DNA of 64,000 bases from Pyrinomonadaceae bacterium (GCA_014380365.1 JACMJZ010000031.1:286591-350590); one strand, 5' to 3'; counted from the stretch's first letter, positions 7,828 to 18,116 are shown. Program-made: numbers and translations. Notes: generated by a model not told the origin, from the sequence alone.

Positions 7828-10365
7828 TTATTCCTGCCTTACTGACAAGGGCGTAAGCGGAGGATCAGGCTGACGGTGGACGGAATCCGGATGGTTGCCA
7901 GGAATGATAGGCGGCGGCGGCGGATTCGCTACTAACACCTCGAGCGCTGCATCAATCACTTCGTTAATCCGCGCTACAAAGACAATCTCCAACTCTTTGC
8001 GTACATCTTCCGGAAGGTCTTCGATGTCTGCCTCGTTGCGCGAGGGCAGCAGGATGCGGCGAATACCGGCGCGGTGTGCGGCGAGTATTTTTTCCTTCAG
8101 TCCGCCCACGGGAAACACCAAGCCGGAAAGTGTAATCTCGCCGGTCATCGCCGTATCAGGACGCACACGGCGGCCGGTGTAGAGCGAGGCCAGCGCTGCT
8201 GTGATCGTCACGCCCGCGCTGGGACCGTCCTTGGGAATCGCTCCCGCGGGCACGTGAAGATGCACGCCATAATCCTTGAACATCTCCGGACTAATTCCAA
8301 ACTCAGTTGCGTGGGACCATAGATACGACTGCGCGGCGCGCGCTGATTCCTGCATGACTTCGCCGAGTTGTCCCGTGATCGTCAGGCCTCTGCCCCCGGG
8401 CAGCAGCGTCGCCTCGATGAACAGAACCTCGCCGCCCATCTCGGTCCACGCCATCCCCGTGGCTACACCGGCGGGCAATTCCTTTCGTGCCTGCTCAGGA
8501 TAGAACCTGGGCGCGCCGAGATAGTCGTGAATATCGGCAGCGTCAACGCTAACTGACTCCTCCTCGCGCTGGGCGATCTTGAGGGCGACTTTGCGGGCCA
8601 CGCTGCCGATGTTTCGTTCCAGTTGTCGCACACCTGCTTCGCGCGTGTAGCGCGTGGCAATCAATTCTATGGCGGCGTCGCTAATGCTGAACTGGCGGGC
8701 GCTGAGTCCGTTTTCTTCAATCTGTCGCGGGACCAGATACCGGCGGGCGATCTGAAGCTTTTCCATGTCGCTGTAGCCGGGAATGGCGATGACTTCCATG
8801 CGATCGCGCAGCGGTGGTGGAATCGGGCCCATCTGGTTGGCTGTGGCGATGAAGAAGATCCGCGAAAGATCAAACGGCAGATCGAGATAGTGATCGCGAA
8901 AAGTACTGTTCTGTTGCGGGTCGAGAATTTCCAGCAGCGCAGACGAAGGATCTCCACGATAGTCGTTGCCCAGCTTGTCAATCTCGTCGAGCATCATGAC
9001 GGGGTTGTTTACTCCGGCGCGGCGGATCGATTGAATTATCCGGCCCGGCATTGAACCGATGTAGGTGCGGCGGTGGCCGCGCAGCTCGGCTTCGTCGCGC
9101 ATCCCGCCGAGGGACATGCGTTCAAACTGGCGACCCAACGCCCGCGCTATGGAGCGCCCCAGTGAAGTCTTGCCCACGCCCGGCGGGCCCACGAAGCAAA
9201 GGATCGGGCTCTTCGCGTCGGGCCTTAGCTTGATCACTGCCAGGAATTCCAGGATGCGTTCCTTGACGTCTTCGAGACCATAGTGGTCTTCGTCGAGTAT
9301 TCTTCGCGCTTCCTTGAGATCGAGTTTGTCTTCCGACGACTTTCGCCACGGCAACTCGATCACATACTCCAGGTAAGTACGGATAACATGATAGTCGGGG
9401 GCGGCAGCGGGTAGTCGTTCCAACCGTTTCAACTCGCGCTCGGCTTCGGTCCTAACCTCGTCAGGCAGATCGGCCTTGGCCAGTCGCTCGCGGAGCAGTT
9501 CCGCTTCGGCGCGCTCGCCGCCTTCGTCGTCGCCCAGTTCCTTTTGAATGGCCTTCATCTGCTGGCGCAGAATGTAATCGCGCTGCGACTTGTCCATCTC
9601 CGACTGCGCTTCCGTAGCAATCTTCGAACGCAATCGGATGATCTCCAACTCCCGAGCGAGGTAACCATGGGCCAGACGCAGCAGTTCGTCTGCTGAATTG
9701 GCTTCCAGCATCTTCTGTTCCTGTTCAACGCCGAGATTGAGAATCGAACCCAGAAAATAAGCGAGGCGAACCGGCTGAACTGACCCCATTATTGCGACGC
9801 GCACCTCAGGCGGCACCCCGGGCAAGAGCGCGAGGGCCTCTTGAACCATCGCCTGCACGTTGCGCTTGAGAGCTTCGACGGCTTCCTGGTCGACGGTCTC
9901 AACTTCCGGCAGGATTTGCACCACCGCGCGTAGGTGAGGCTCTTCCTGTTTCCATTCAAGCACCCTGATCCGGTCTGTCCCCTGGGCCATGATGTGCATC
10001 GTCTCTTCGATACGCTCCATGCGCTTGATCATTGTCAGCGTCCCAACCTGGTAGAGATCGGCGGGCTTGGCGTCGCCGGCTCCGGAGTTTTCCAGATCAG
10101 CCCGAACGGTGATACACGCCAGCAGCTTTTCTTCTGTAGACAGCGCCGCTTCGACCGCCGCAACCGAGTGTGGCCGGCCCACTGCGAGCGGAACCACCGT
10201 CTCAGGAAAGAGCGTGGTGTTTTGCAAAGCCAGAACAGCAACCTCAAACGGCTCACCGGGCGGAAGTGCAGCAGGCTCGCCGGTAGTTGGCGGCGTCGGC
10301 TGGCTCTGGGGTTGGCTCGCGGGCTCAGGCGGGGTATCTGGTTTTTGCGAAGGTTCTTCCGACAT
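7828..10365 (-). CDS. lon: ATP-dependent Lon protease
   Basis: 845 residues, within the usual range for LonA. It starts with a Pro/Gln-rich extension of about 40 residues before the LON substrate-binding domain ([22 protein letters not shown]). The AAA+ module has Walker [12 protein letters not shown] (around residue 392) and Walker [11 protein letters not shown]. The protease domain has the catalytic Ser in [10 protein letters not shown] (about 714) and Lys in [16 protein letters not shown] (about 757), the Ser-Lys dyad of cytoplasmic Lon, which degrades misfolded and regulatory proteins. The C-terminal tail is Pro-rich and unlike Lon. It lies 19 bp downstream of hsp20 in the same direction, so the two probably form a heat-shock operon. 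No strong Shine-Dalgarno is visible before its ATG. Confidence 0.97.
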   Translation of the reverse strand: MSEEPSQKPDTPPEPASQPQSQPTPPTTGEPAALPPGEPFEVAVLALQNTTLFPETVVPLAVGRPHSVAAVEAALSTEEKLLACITVRADLENSGAGDAKPADLYQVGTLTMIKRMERIEETMHIMAQGTDRIRVLEWKQEEPHLRAVVQILPEVETVDQEAVEALKRNVQAMVQEALALLPGVPPEVRVAIMGSVQPVRLAYFLGSILNLGVEQEQKMLEANSADELLRLAHGYLARELEIIRLRSKIATEAQSEMDKSQRDYILRQQMKAIQKELGDDEGGERAEAELLRERLAKADLPDEVRTEAERELKRLERLPAAAPDYHVIRTYLEYVIELPWRKSSEDKLDLKEARRILDEDHYGLEDVKERILEFLAVIKLRPDAKSPILCFVGPPGVGKTSLGRSIARALGRQFERMSLGGMRDEAELRGHRRTYIGSMPGRIIQSIRRAGVNNPVMMLDEIDKLGNDYRGDPSSALLEILDPQQNSTFRDHYLDLPFDLSRIFFIATANQMGPIPPPLRDRMEVIAIPGYSDMEKLQIARRYLVPRQIEENGLSARQFSISDAAIELIATRYTREAGVRQLERNIGSVARKVALKIAQREEESVSVDAADIHDYLGAPRFYPEQARKELPAGVATGMAWTEMGGEVLFIEATLLPGGRGLTITGQLGEVMQESARAAQSYLWSHATEFGISPEMFKDYGVHLHVPAGAIPKDGPSAGVTITAALASLYTGRRVRPDTAMTGEITLSGLVFPVGGLKEKILAAHRAGIRRILLPSRNEADIEDLPEDVRKELEIVFVARINEVIDAALEVLVANPPPPPIIPGNHPDSVHRQPDPPLTPLSVRQE

Positions 10366-10384
10366 TCTTTTAGACCCAGGCGAA

Positions 10385-10738
10385 TTAACTGCAACGCAGC
10401 TTAACGATCAGGAAACCGTCGAGATAGTCGTGGGTAAGCGACGCTGCTTCGATCGAACAGGGAAACGGAATTGTTTTCTCAAAGCGACTGTAGGTAATCT
10501 CCATCTGCTGGTAGCTGTAACCTTCCTTGAAGAAGGTGTCTTTGCGACAACCCCGCACTCTCAAACTCGTTTGATCGATCTCTATCTCGAGCTCGTCAGC
10601 GCAGACCCCCGCCAAATCCACCTTCACTATCCAACCATCTTCGCTCCGATATACGTCGGCCGCGGGATTCCATAAGCGTCCCGAAGGCCTGACGCGATGC
10701 GCGACGGTCAACAACCACTCACGGTTCGGATTGGGCAT
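10385..10738 (-). CDS. Small heat-shock protein, Hsp20/alpha-crystallin family
   Basis: 117 residues. It contains the alpha-crystallin beta sandwich: PAADVYRSEDGWIVKVDLAG, then ELEIEIDQTSLRVRG and the closing FLIVKL strand. The usual GVL motif is replaced by DGFLIVKL. These proteins are ATP-independent holdases that keep unfolding clients soluble. Its position 19 bp before lon pairs a holdase with a protease. A palindromic repeat element (10747-10828) lies immediately upstream, so the promoter is either within or beyond that element. Confidence 0.9.
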   Translation of the reverse strand: MPNPNREWLLTVAHRVRPSGRLWNPAADVYRSEDGWIVKVDLAGVCADELEIEIDQTSLRVRGCRKDTFFKEGYSYQQMEITYSRFEKTIPFPCSIEAASLTHDYLDGFLIVKLRCS

Positions 10739-10746
10739 TTTAGTAG

Positions 10747-10828
10747 AGTAGGACAGGCATTCCTGCCTGTCCAGGCGCTCTCGATGTCAAATGAATTACA
10801 GAGCGGACAGACAGGAATGTCTGTCCTA
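10747..10828. repeat. Paired-hairpin repeat element (family C), full copy
   Basis: Two adjacent hairpins, GGACAGGCA-ttcc-TGCCTGTCC (10751-10772) and GGACAGACA-ggaa-TGTCTGTCC (10804-10825), are flanked by outer arms AGTAGGACAG...CTGTCCTACT, so the whole unit is also an inverted repeat. The TAG on its minus strand (10826-10828) is the stop codon of the SIMPL-domain gene. A half copy occurs at 12042-12062. Confidence 0.85.
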
Positions 10829-11797
10829 CTTGGCTACTTCCACTTCGGCGATCAGCTGAACTCGCGACGTTATATCGAGCGTGCCTACTTCGATGGGTGT
10901 GGCCGCGGCTGACATTGTTCTCATTTGCATTTGATCTTGAAAGATCGGCCTGGGAGGCTCAACACCTTCTTCCCGCACCTCGACAATGCGCACCACGCGC
11001 CCGCCCAACGCGCTGGCGATCACTTGAGCTTTGCCGACTGCTTCACGCGTTGCGTCGCCTAACGCCTGATCGCGCGCGGGCCGATCTTTGCGCAAGGTGA
11101 ATGCAATCCCCGCTACATCGTTCGCCCCTGCCTGTGCTGTGGCGTCGATCACTGCGCCGACCCTGGTAAGATCAGACATCACCACGGTAACGCTGTTGCG
11201 CGCTTCATAGCCGGTGATAGTCGGCGGCTGTCCCTCCTTGTATACCCTGATTGGTTGCAGGCTGTAACCGCTGGTCTTGATTTCAGCTCCTGCTCCCGCC
11301 GCGCCCTTCAGCGCTCTCACCACCGCATCGCTCTGGTTAGCGTTCTGCTGTTGTGCTTCCAACGCGCGTCGCGCTTGAGTAACCACTGAGACTGTTAGGA
11401 TTGCGGTGTCCGGTTGAGCCTGCACTATGGAATCGCCTGTGACCAGCACTCTGGTAAGCTTTCCTGACTCGTTTTGATTTCCGCCGGAGCCGCCCTGGAC
11501 GAAAGGGCGCATCGTGCGCACCTCAAAAGGCGTGCCCTCCTGGTAGATGGTCATCACGTCGGATTTCGTTTCGCCGAGCGCTTCGACTTCCTTGTTTTCG
11601 GCAAACCAACTCTCACTTTGAAAACGTTGCGCGTTGAGTAGGAGATATTTCTGGTTGCCGGCAACAATCACCCAACCACCAGCTTCGACGGTTCTTTGCA
11701 ACCGACCCCGTACGGTAATCTCTTTTGCCATAGCCGCAGCGGCGAGAAGTGTGATCAGCGCAACGGCTCCAAGTGTCGTGATAAGTTTTCTTTTCAT
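10826..11797 (-). CDS. Exported SIMPL-domain (DUF541) protein
   Basis: 323 residues with a signal peptide (MKRKLITTLGAVALITLLAA ending AMA). Residues about 25-105 form a small beta domain with YLLLNAQRFQSESWFAENKE (ligand unknown), then a Gly/Asn linker. A SIMPL domain (about 115-320) follows: VLVTGDSIVQAQPDTAILTV at its start and the GYEARNSVTVVMSDLTRVGAVIDAT-type core (named by its ends: GYEARNSV...VIDAT). SIMPL proteins are periplasmic or outer-membrane associated and form oligomers; enzymatic roles are not established. The stop codon TAG is contributed by the repeat element 10747-10828. Confidence 0.85.
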   Translation of the reverse strand: MKRKLITTLGAVALITLLAAAAMAKEITVRGRLQRTVEAGGWVIVAGNQKYLLLNAQRFQSESWFAENKEVEALGETKSDVMTIYQEGTPFEVRTMRPFVQGGSGGNQNESGKLTRVLVTGDSIVQAQPDTAILTVSVVTQARRALEAQQQNANQSDAVVRALKGAAGAGAEIKTSGYSLQPIRVYKEGQPPTITGYEARNSVTVVMSDLTRVGAVIDATAQAGANDVAGIAFTLRKDRPARDQALGDATREAVGKAQVIASALGGRVVRIVEVREEGVEPPRPIFQDQMQMRTMSAAATPIEVGTLDITSRVQLIAEVEVAK

Positions 11798-11884
11798 TTC
11801 TAAACTCTCTTTCCAGATTCTCTTAATGGTTGCCTATGTCGTTAGCTGCAAGTGCATCCTGGTTTGAACTAACTCTGTGCGTAC

Positions 11885-11972
11885 TCTATGTGTCCTCTGT
11901 GTTCTCTGTGGTGCGTCTTTCCTGGCGATTATTTACCACAGAGGCGCAGAGAACACAGAGGACGCACAGAGA
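11885..11972. repeat. Inverted repeat of the CAGAG/ACGCAAAG type (family F variant)
   Basis: A left arm rich in CTCTGTGT (11885-11912) and a right arm rich in ACACAGAG/CGCAGAG (11936-11972) are approximately complementary (for example TCCTCTGTGTTCTCTGTG against CACAGAGGCGCAGAGAACAC). It lies in the 260-bp gap between the SIMPL gene and ferredoxin; no gene is supported there. Confidence 0.7.
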
Positions 11973-12041
11973 AACTGAATCAGTCTCGCTACAAAGGAAC
12001 GAACTCAGACGGGGATTCTTGTCCTCTATCAAAAAGGGGAG

Positions 12042-12062
12042 ACCAGGAATGTCTGTCCTACT
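12042..12062. repeat. Half copy of family C repeat at ferredoxin 3' end
   Basis: ACCAGGAATGTCTGTCCTAC matches the right half of the element at 10747-10828 (CAGGAATGTCTGTCCTACT). As there, the TAG read on the minus strand (12058-12060) is the stop codon of the upstream gene. Confidence 0.75.
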
Positions 12063-12291
12063 CCGCGTCGTTTCCGATGGCTTCCACCGGACAGCAGAGA
12101 AGAGCTTCTTCACATTCCGCGCGCTCTTCGTCAGTCAGGGGTTGCTTGTAGACAAACGAATAACTGTTTTCATCAGAGCGTTTGAAGTTCTCGGGGGCGG
12201 TATCGCGGCAAACGTCGCAATCGATGCAGCTCGAGTCCACGTAATACCTGCCGGCTACGTTTTCAGGAACCCGGTCATTCCGGTCAGGCAA
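12058..12291 (-). CDS. Small [4Fe-4S] ferredoxin
   Basis: 77 residues with one cluster-binding set: Cys22, Cys25, Cys28 in SCIDCDVCRDTAPENF, plus Cys66 or Cys67 in LLCCPVEAIG, the usual CxxCxxC...CP arrangement of monocluster ferredoxins. It is a cytoplasmic one-electron carrier; the partner is not shown, since neighbours (SIMPL protein, glycosyltransferase) are unrelated. A good part of the middle (SDENSYSFVYKQPL) is the beta hairpin common to this group. Its stop codon falls in a repeat half-copy. Confidence 0.88.
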   Translation of the reverse strand: MPDRNDRVPENVAGRYYVDSSCIDCDVCRDTAPENFKRSDENSYSFVYKQPLTDEERAECEEALLCCPVEAIGNDAE

Positions 12292-12536
12292 TGATTCCTC
12301 CCTGTTGAATTGAAGTGTGATGAGCGACAGGAAACATGGTGTTCAGCTCACTGTTCTGGTAACAGGAGCGAATGGCGAACTATACAAACTTTACGAAACA
12401 ACTCGCAAGCCGCCTTGTGATCCCCTCCTAACACGTGAGGCCGCTTCCCGCGTCTGACACGCAGGCCAACGGTTGGAAGGTTGAAACGAGAAACATTAGT
12501 GGTTAAGCTAACCCGACCCGTTTCGCCGATTAACTT

Positions 12537-13586
12537 ATGCCCCATCACAATGTCACTATCGCGGTCGTACCACGCGAACGCTTCAGCCACACAGCCGCAA
12601 CCCTTGAGAGTATTTACGAGCACACGCCGCCGCATTTCAAACTAGTCTACGTGGACGGCGGCTCGCCTCCACGCGTCGCGCGATACCTTCGCCAGCAGGC
12701 AAGCGACCGGGGCTTCAAGCTCTTACGCACCGATCACTACCTTTCGCCAAATGAGGCGCGCAACCTTGCAATTGAGCGTGTAACTACTGAATACGTCGTG
12801 TTTGTTGACAACGACGTGCTGGTCTCACCAGGCTGGCTTGACTGGCTGGTCGACTGCGCTGACGAAACCAAGGCGTGGATCGTTGGACCGCTCACACTTA
12901 TTGGTCAGCCTGGAAATGATCTCATACATCATGCCGGCGGTGACATGGCCATTCAAGAGACGGAGGTCGGACGAGTTCTTACGGTTGAGCGCCACTTCCC
13001 GGAAAAGCGCTTGAGAGATACTGGACCGCTAGAGCGTCGACGGACCGCAACGACAGAGTTTCATTGCGTGCTGGTGCGCACTGAGTTGTTTAGGCAGGCT
13101 GGTGAATTGGACGAGCAGTTGTTGAGTATGTTCGAAGAACTTGACCTTTGTCTGGAGGCGCGTGAGGCGGGTGGCAATATCTATTTCGAACCGCGAGCGG
13201 TCGTTAGTTACGTCCCGGTACCACCATTAGCTTTGTCAGACCTGCCTTACTACTTGCTGCGGTGGAGCGAAGACTGGAATGAAACCAGCCTCAGGCGTTT
13301 TCAGGCGAAATGGGGACTTTTTGCCGACGACCCATATTCCTGCGGGGCTCGGGCTTGGGCCACCGAATACCGGCAGTCGCTGCTTTGGCATCTGCGGCCC
13401 TGGGTCGATCGCCTCACTGACGGACGCTCTTATTGGATAGAGCGCCGCTTGCTGGCGCCCTTGGAGGCGAAAATCGGACGCTACGTCGCTCAGTGGGTGG
13501 GCCGCAACGCAGGCGCTCGAATAGGTCTCTGCGGCCTAAACCCGCTTCCGGAAGAAAGAATGGTTGCAGCCGTACGTCCCAGGTAG
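12537..13586 (+). CDS. Family 2 glycosyltransferase
   Basis: 349 residues, GT-A fold. N-terminal VTIAVVPRERFSHTAATLES replaces the more common nucleotide-sugar-binding opening. The metal-binding DXD-like motif is FVDNDVLVSPGW (about residues 90-101), followed by the acceptor-site region with FEELDLCLEAREAGGNIYFE. It transfers a sugar from a nucleotide donor to an unknown acceptor, probably in the cytoplasm or at the inner face of the membrane. It is the first of three same-strand glycosyltransferases (gaps 136 and 18 bp), suggesting a glycan assembly cluster. No convincing Shine-Dalgarno was seen before ATG 12537. The 245-bp gap before it shows nothing recognisable. Confidence 0.85.
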   Translation: MPHHNVTIAVVPRERFSHTAATLESIYEHTPPHFKLVYVDGGSPPRVARYLRQQASDRGFKLLRTDHYLSPNEARNLAIERVTTEYVVFVDNDVLVSPGWLDWLVDCADETKAWIVGPLTLIGQPGNDLIHHAGGDMAIQETEVGRVLTVERHFPEKRLRDTGPLERRRTATTEFHCVLVRTELFRQAGELDEQLLSMFEELDLCLEAREAGGNIYFEPRAVVSYVPVPPLALSDLPYYLLRWSEDWNETSLRRFQAKWGLFADDPYSCGARAWATEYRQSLLWHLRPWVDRLTDGRSYWIERRLLAPLEAKIGRYVAQWVGRNAGARIGLCGLNPLPEERMVAAVRPR

Positions 13587-13722
13587 ATTCGGCTTTTCGA
13601 TTGCTTCGTCGAGTATGCTTCACGGAAAGGAACCCGTCAGCTTCGCTAATGCTTAGCCGACTGACGTCAGCGCCCAGTCTGCTTGCGTTCGCGCTCAGGA
13701 TTTTCGTCGCCCGTTAAAACCA

Positions 13723-14673
13723 ATGCCACAGGTAAGTATTATCATTCCCACTCACAACCGCGCCGGGCTGCTTGCCGAGACGATTGAGAGCGCGTCGCAG
13801 GCTGGATCCGAAGTGGAAGTTATTGTGGTTGACGACGCCTCGACGGACGACACCGCTGAAATCTGCAGAAAACTCCCCAACCTTCGCTACTTGCGCCTTG
13901 CCCGCAATAGTGGCGTGGCGGTGGCGCGCAATACAGGGGTGCTTGCCAGCTCAGCCGAGTTTACAGCTTTTCTTGACGACGACGACTTGCGCTTGCCGGG
14001 CACAATCGACCCGCAAATTCAAATCTTAAAAGCTGAACCTGACGTTGCCCTCGTCTACGGAAGAGTTTTGATGGGGGACTCGCGCCGTGTGCCAACTGGA
14101 CAAGTACTGCCTCCCAGTTGTCCTCAAGGAGATGTGTTTTGGGAATTATTGGCTTCTAATTTCATTTTGACGAATTCAGTGGTGGCGCGTCGCCAGAGTT
14201 TGATTACAGCCGGTCTCTTTCGAGCCAGGTATTCTCCAGCCGAGGATTGGGATTTGTGGCTGCGGATGAGCGCGCACTCACCTTTCAAAGCTGTCGAAGA
14301 TGCGGTAGCTATTTATCGTTCAGCGAATCCAGCGTCGGGCCAGGCCACATCCGATCACGTTACGATGTTCCGAGAAATACTGAACGTACAAGCGACGGCT
14401 ATGCGATCCGCCAGAGCGCGCGGCGCTAACGCTGCGAAGCGCAGCGAGATTCGCCGGCGGCTTCGCGAAATGATTTACAACGTACTTATCTATGAGGCCG
14501 GGTGTGGGCTCGCTGAGGGCAACAAAGTGCTGGCGCGCAATGAGCTTCTCTTCGCCTTGCGAGTTTGTCCTTTTAGGACGCCCGCTTTTTGGTGGTTACT
14601 TCGTTCCGCCGTTAGCCGGCAGCGTTCAGCCACCTGGAACCGCGAGCCCCAGCAACGAGTTTGCGGAGATTAA
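13723..14673 (+). CDS. Family 2 glycosyltransferase
   Basis: 316 residues with the classical GT2 opening VSIIIPTHNRAGLLAETIES, the UDP-binding strand VIVVDDASTDDT, the DXD region FLDDDDLRLPG and the catalytic-loop Asp in PAEDWDLWLRMS. It adds a sugar to a glycan acceptor; donor and acceptor cannot be inferred. It is separated by 18 bp from the downstream GT4 gene, so the two are probably co-transcribed. The C-terminal 60 residues are Arg-rich helices without a transmembrane segment, indicating a soluble or peripheral enzyme. Confidence 0.9.
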   Translation: MPQVSIIIPTHNRAGLLAETIESASQAGSEVEVIVVDDASTDDTAEICRKLPNLRYLRLARNSGVAVARNTGVLASSAEFTAFLDDDDLRLPGTIDPQIQILKAEPDVALVYGRVLMGDSRRVPTGQVLPPSCPQGDVFWELLASNFILTNSVVARRQSLITAGLFRARYSPAEDWDLWLRMSAHSPFKAVEDAVAIYRSANPASGQATSDHVTMFREILNVQATAMRSARARGANAAKRSEIRRRLREMIYNVLIYEAGCGLAEGNKVLARNELLFALRVCPFRTPAFWWLLRSAVSRQRSATWNREPQQRVCGD

Positions 14674-14691
14674 TTTACTTTCCCAACTGTC

Positions 14692-16005
14692 ATGAAGATA
14701 GCACTTTGCAAAAGTTACTTCGCCGGGCCTGTGAGCGGAGCCGACGAAACGCTGGTCGCCTACGCCTTGGCCCTTCACGAAGCGGGCCATGACGTTATCG
14801 TAGTCCTCTTGTTCACTCCAACGGAAAATGATCAATATTACGCTCGCCTGAGAAGAGCAGGGATTGCCACCACCAGCGTTATCACACGCTCAACTGCATT
14901 CATGATATTGCGACGCCTGCGCGATTTTGCGGCTGGCGTTTTCTTCTTAATCTTCCTCATGCCTCATGCCCCGAGTCGGTTGCGCAGCCTCTGGCAGATC
15001 GCGCTGGATTTGATTTCCCGTATTTACTATCGCGAGTGCCGCGCCCACTTTGCCAGTTTGAGCCCGGACATTCTGCACGTAGTTACGCCGGATGTTGGCG
15101 CTCAGCTGATGATTCGCGCCGGGCATGAATTGGGCATACCGGTGATCTACCAGGAACTGGGTACTCCAAGTTATCTGCCGGCGCTCGACCGATATTATCG
15201 ACAGCTTGAAAAAGTCCTTCCGCTGTGCGCGGAGGTAAGCGCACTTTCGCCGCACCTGGCGGCGCAGTGGTCTGAAAGGTTCACTTTCCTGAAGTCTCTG
15301 TCGGTGATGCCCCTCATGGTAGCGGATTGTGATCAGCGCGCGGCCCACGCGCGACATCCAGCGACCAGCGAGAGCAAAAGCGAGTGTAGAAGGGAAATTG
15401 TCTTCGGCTACGCGGCGCGGCTCGAAGAAGGCAAAGGACCGATAGTGCTCGTTAAGGCGCTCGCTAGGTTGAATCGGGATCAGCTTGTGGTGGTTGTGAG
15501 AATAGCCGGCCTGGGGCCGCTGCTTTTGGAAGTGAAAGCGCTAACACGCAAGCTCAGACTCGACGAAGCCTGCGATTTTGTCGGCCACTACTCCGAACCG
15601 CTGGGAAAAAGCGCTTTCATGCGGAGCCTCGACGTTTTTCTCCAGCCGTCCCTGGCCGAAGGGACGCCCAATAGCATCATCGAAGCGATGGCTCACGGTC
15701 TGCCCATTATTGCCTCAGCCGTAGGCGGTATTCCCGAGTTGCTTTCTGACGACTGCGGCATTCTCGTTCGACCCGGCGATGACGAGGCGCTGGCCAAGGC
15801 GATGGAGCGCCTCGCTTTCGATCCAGACTTGCGCGCCCGCATGGGAAGGGCAGCGCGGGAAAGGTATCTCAATCTTTTTTCGCCCGAGGCCGTGCTACCC
15901 GTGCTCAGAAGAACTTATCTGCGCGTAGCTTCTGCGCGGAGGCTGTCTGCCGCGACTTCAGCGGAGCGGGTCGCGCATCCGTGGGAGGTCGCGCCTGAGT
16001 TCTAA
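14692..16005 (+). CDS. Family 4 glycosyltransferase (GT-B)
   Basis: 437 residues. The N-terminal acceptor domain begins [20 protein letters not shown]. The donor domain has [20 protein letters not shown] and the EX7E-type motif in [19 protein letters not shown] (catalytic or nucleotide-contacting Glu pair), followed by [14 protein letters not shown] hydrophobic stretch around residues 65-95 ([15 protein letters not shown]) suggests membrane association. Retaining GT4 enzymes elongate polysaccharides or glycolipids. It ends the three-gene glycosyltransferase group and overlaps the convergent fumC stop by 4 bases. Confidence 0.9.
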   Translation: MKIALCKSYFAGPVSGADETLVAYALALHEAGHDVIVVLLFTPTENDQYYARLRRAGIATTSVITRSTAFMILRRLRDFAAGVFFLIFLMPHAPSRLRSLWQIALDLISRIYYRECRAHFASLSPDILHVVTPDVGAQLMIRAGHELGIPVIYQELGTPSYLPALDRYYRQLEKVLPLCAEVSALSPHLAAQWSERFTFLKSLSVMPLMVADCDQRAAHARHPATSESKSECRREIVFGYAARLEEGKGPIVLVKALARLNRDQLVVVVRIAGLGPLLLEVKALTRKLRLDEACDFVGHYSEPLGKSAFMRSLDVFLQPSLAEGTPNSIIEAMAHGLPIIASAVGGIPELLSDDCGILVRPGDDEALAKAMERLAFDPDLRARMGRAARERYLNLFSPEAVLPVLRRTYLRVASARRLSAATSAERVAHPWEVAPEF

Positions 16006-17411
16006 GGATGCGTCATTGCTTCGGGCTTTACATACTCATCAAACTCCTCGCCACTCAGGAATCCAAGCTCCACGGCCGACTCACGCAAGCTAATACCTTT
16101 CTTGTGCGCGTTCTTCGCCACCTGCGCCGCTTTGTCGTAACCAATGTGTGGGTTTAGAGCTGTGACCAGCATCAACGAGTCTTTCAAGTTCTGTCCGATC
16201 TGCTCGCGATTGAGTTCGATGCCGTTAATGCAATACTCGACAAAACCATGACAAGCGTCGTGGAGCAGGCGAACTGAGTGGAGGAAGTTGTGGATCATCA
16301 CGGGCTTATAAACGTTAAGCTCGAAATTTCCCTGTGAACCCGCGATGGTTATCGCCGTATCGTTGCCAAAAACCTGCACACAGACCATGGTCATCGCTTC
16401 GCTCTGCGTTGGGTTAACTTTGCCTGGCATGATCGACGAACCTGGCTCATTCTCCGGCAGGATCAATTCGCCCAATCCGCAACGCGGCCCCGAAGCCAGC
16501 CAGCGAATATCATTCGCGACCTTCATGAGCGACACGGCCAGCGTCTTGAGCGCGCCGCTGGCGAACACGAGTTCATCATGGGCTGACAACGCGGCAAACT
16601 TATTTGGATGCGACTTGAAAGGCAGACCTGTTAGTTCGGCGATCTTCTTTGCCGCGCGTTCCCCAAACTCAGGATGCGAGTTTAGTCCGGTACCCACCGC
16701 CGTGCCGCCAATCGCCAGATCGAGAAGCCCGGGCATGGCAAACTTTAGCCGCTCGATGTCGCGCTCAATCAGGTTGGCCCAACCGGACATCTCCTGGCCC
16801 ACCGTTAATGGCGTCGCGTCCTGGAGATGCGTGCGGCCAATCTTGACCACGTCGGCAAACTCTTTAGCTTTGCTGTCGATTGCCGTGTGAAGGTTCTGTA
16901 TCTCGGGAAGCAGTCGGGTCAGTTGCTCTGCGGCTGCGATGTACATGCCGGTCGGGAAAGTATCATTCGACGACTGCGACATGTTCACATCGTCGTTTGG
17001 ATGAATCGGCGTCTTGCTGCCCATCACGCCGCCGGCGATCTCAATCGCGCGATTGGAGATCACCTCGTTGGCGTTCATGTTGGTCTGCGTCCCGCTGCCG
17101 GTTTGCCAAACGCGCAAAGGGAAATGCTGGTCAAGTTTCCCTTCGATAACTTCGTCACACGCCTGTTGGATAAGCTTCAGCTTGTCGGCCGGCAGCTTCC
17201 CGAGTTCCGCATTCACAAGGGCCGCTGCTTTTTTCAAGATGCCGAGCGCCCGAATCATCTCGCGCGGCATCCGGTCGTCGCCAATATTGAAGTGCAGCAG
17301 CGAACGCTCAGTCTGCGCGCCCCAGTACTTGTCGGCCGGCACCTGAATCTCACCCATCGAATCGCTCTCGATGCGAGAGCCTGATTCCTCTTTCAGTTGT
17401 TCTTGTGGCAT
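16002..17411 (-). CDS. fumC: Class II fumarate hydratase
   Basis: 469 residues, the normal size for FumC. It shows the superfamily signature [16 protein letters not shown] (around residue 328, with the catalytic Ser loop), the substrate-binding [10 protein letters not shown] and [16 protein letters not shown]. It reversibly hydrates fumarate to L-malate in the TCA cycle. The N-terminal 15 residues ([17 protein letters not shown]) are an extra tail ahead of the usual start. The gene is monocistronic and ends tail to tail with the GT4 gene, sharing 4 bases. Confidence 0.97.
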   Translation of the reverse strand: MPQEQLKEESGSRIESDSMGEIQVPADKYWGAQTERSLLHFNIGDDRMPREMIRALGILKKAAALVNAELGKLPADKLKLIQQACDEVIEGKLDQHFPLRVWQTGSGTQTNMNANEVISNRAIEIAGGVMGSKTPIHPNDDVNMSQSSNDTFPTGMYIAAAEQLTRLLPEIQNLHTAIDSKAKEFADVVKIGRTHLQDATPLTVGQEMSGWANLIERDIERLKFAMPGLLDLAIGGTAVGTGLNSHPEFGERAAKKIAELTGLPFKSHPNKFAALSAHDELVFASGALKTLAVSLMKVANDIRWLASGPRCGLGELILPENEPGSSIMPGKVNPTQSEAMTMVCVQVFGNDTAITIAGSQGNFELNVYKPVMIHNFLHSVRLLHDACHGFVEYCINGIELNREQIGQNLKDSLMLVTALNPHIGYDKAAQVAKNAHKKGISLRESAVELGFLSGEEFDEYVKPEAMTHP

Positions 17412-17532
17412 AGGGTTCGTTGGCAGACGTGATTCAACTGCATTGGGGTTCTATTCAACCTTGAGTGATAGCTTCGACAACCATCGGCCTCGACTTAATT
17501 GTACACCCGCGAAACCAGAAAGAGTGGAGTTC

Positions 17533-17904
17533 TTAGTGGTCTTCAATCTCGCCGCCACTCTCTTTCCAGGCCTTCCAGCCGCCGGCCATGGAGAAGACGT
17601 TGGTGTAGCCCATGTTCTGAAGGACGTCTGCGGCGAGCGCGGAGCGATAGCCGCCGCCGCAGTAGAGGATCACTTCGGTTGATTTGTCGGGCACGGCGGC
17701 TTCAATGTCACGTTCGATGATGCCTTTGCCGAGATGAACGGCCCCAGCCGCGTGATCGTCGGCCCATTCGTTGTCTTCGCGCACGTCGATGAGCCTCACG
17801 TCGTCATTCGCCTTCATTCTTTCTCTTGTTTCCGCGACTGTGACTTCGCGTATGCGGCTCTTGGCGTCGTTGATGAGTTTTAGGAATCCTTCGGCGTGTT
17901 TCAT
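17533..17904 (-). CDS. Single-domain rhodanese-like sulfurtransferase
   Basis: 123 residues from ATG 17904, chosen because AGAGG lies 8 bases upstream; an in-frame TTG at 17934 has no such site. A single rhodanese domain has RLIDVREDNEWADDHAAGA and the active-site loop YCGGGYRSA with the persulfide Cys at residue 82. Such proteins carry or transfer sulfane sulfur in the cytoplasm; the acceptor is unknown. A 36-residue helical N-terminus resembles a partner-binding extension. The downstream stop is 121 bp from fumC with no shared promoter evident. Confidence 0.9.
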   Translation of the reverse strand: MKHAEGFLKLINDAKSRIREVTVAETRERMKANDDVRLIDVREDNEWADDHAAGAVHLGKGIIERDIEAAVPDKSTEVILYCGGGYRSALAADVLQNMGYTNVFSMAGGWKAWKESGGEIEDH

Positions 17905-17942
17905 CTTAGTAACCTCTGAAATACTATTCAGCAAGGCAGAGA

Positions 17943-18070
17943 GTCAGAACCGGGAGCGGTAGCGACCGGGTGGGTGCAATGCTACTCGTTTGCGCGCAAA
18001 GGGCCCGGTCGCTACCACCACCCCACGCGGGCTGCCCGCGCGGGGACCCCGGTCCGCTCCCGGTTCTGAC
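17943..18070. repeat. Composite repeat: REPIN-like element (family A) interrupted by family B palindrome
   Basis: The left arm (17943-17971) reads GTCAGAACCGGGAGCGGTAG then CGACCGGGT. The right arm is its complement but split: CCCGGTCGCTACC (18004-18016) and CCGCTCCCGGTTCTGAC (18054-18070) are separated by a 37-base family B palindrome (CCCCACGCGGGCTGCCCGCG...GGGGACCCC). Uninterrupted right arms occur at 53974-54007 and 60017-60047, so the interruption looks like one element inserted into another. Confidence 0.8.
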
Positions 18071-18086
18071 TGCCTCTGACCCTCAA

Positions 18087-18116
18087 TTGGATGAATCTGT
18101 GGCGAATGATTATAAT
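18087..18116 (+). promoter_or_regulatory. Sigma-70-like promoter for the 2-oxoacid dehydrogenase operon
   Basis: TTGGAT (18087-18092), an 18-base spacer and a perfect TATAAT (18111-18116), about 150 bases upstream of lpdA. It lies immediately after the composite repeat. The leader then contains a GCAGGCA-gga-TGCCTGC hairpin (18209-18229). Confidence 0.5.

Noticed and set aside
11886..12113. Minus-strand frame with Cys-rich LCVLCVLCASV sequence
   Set aside because: It is a translation of the CACAGAG repeat, not a Cys-rich protein.
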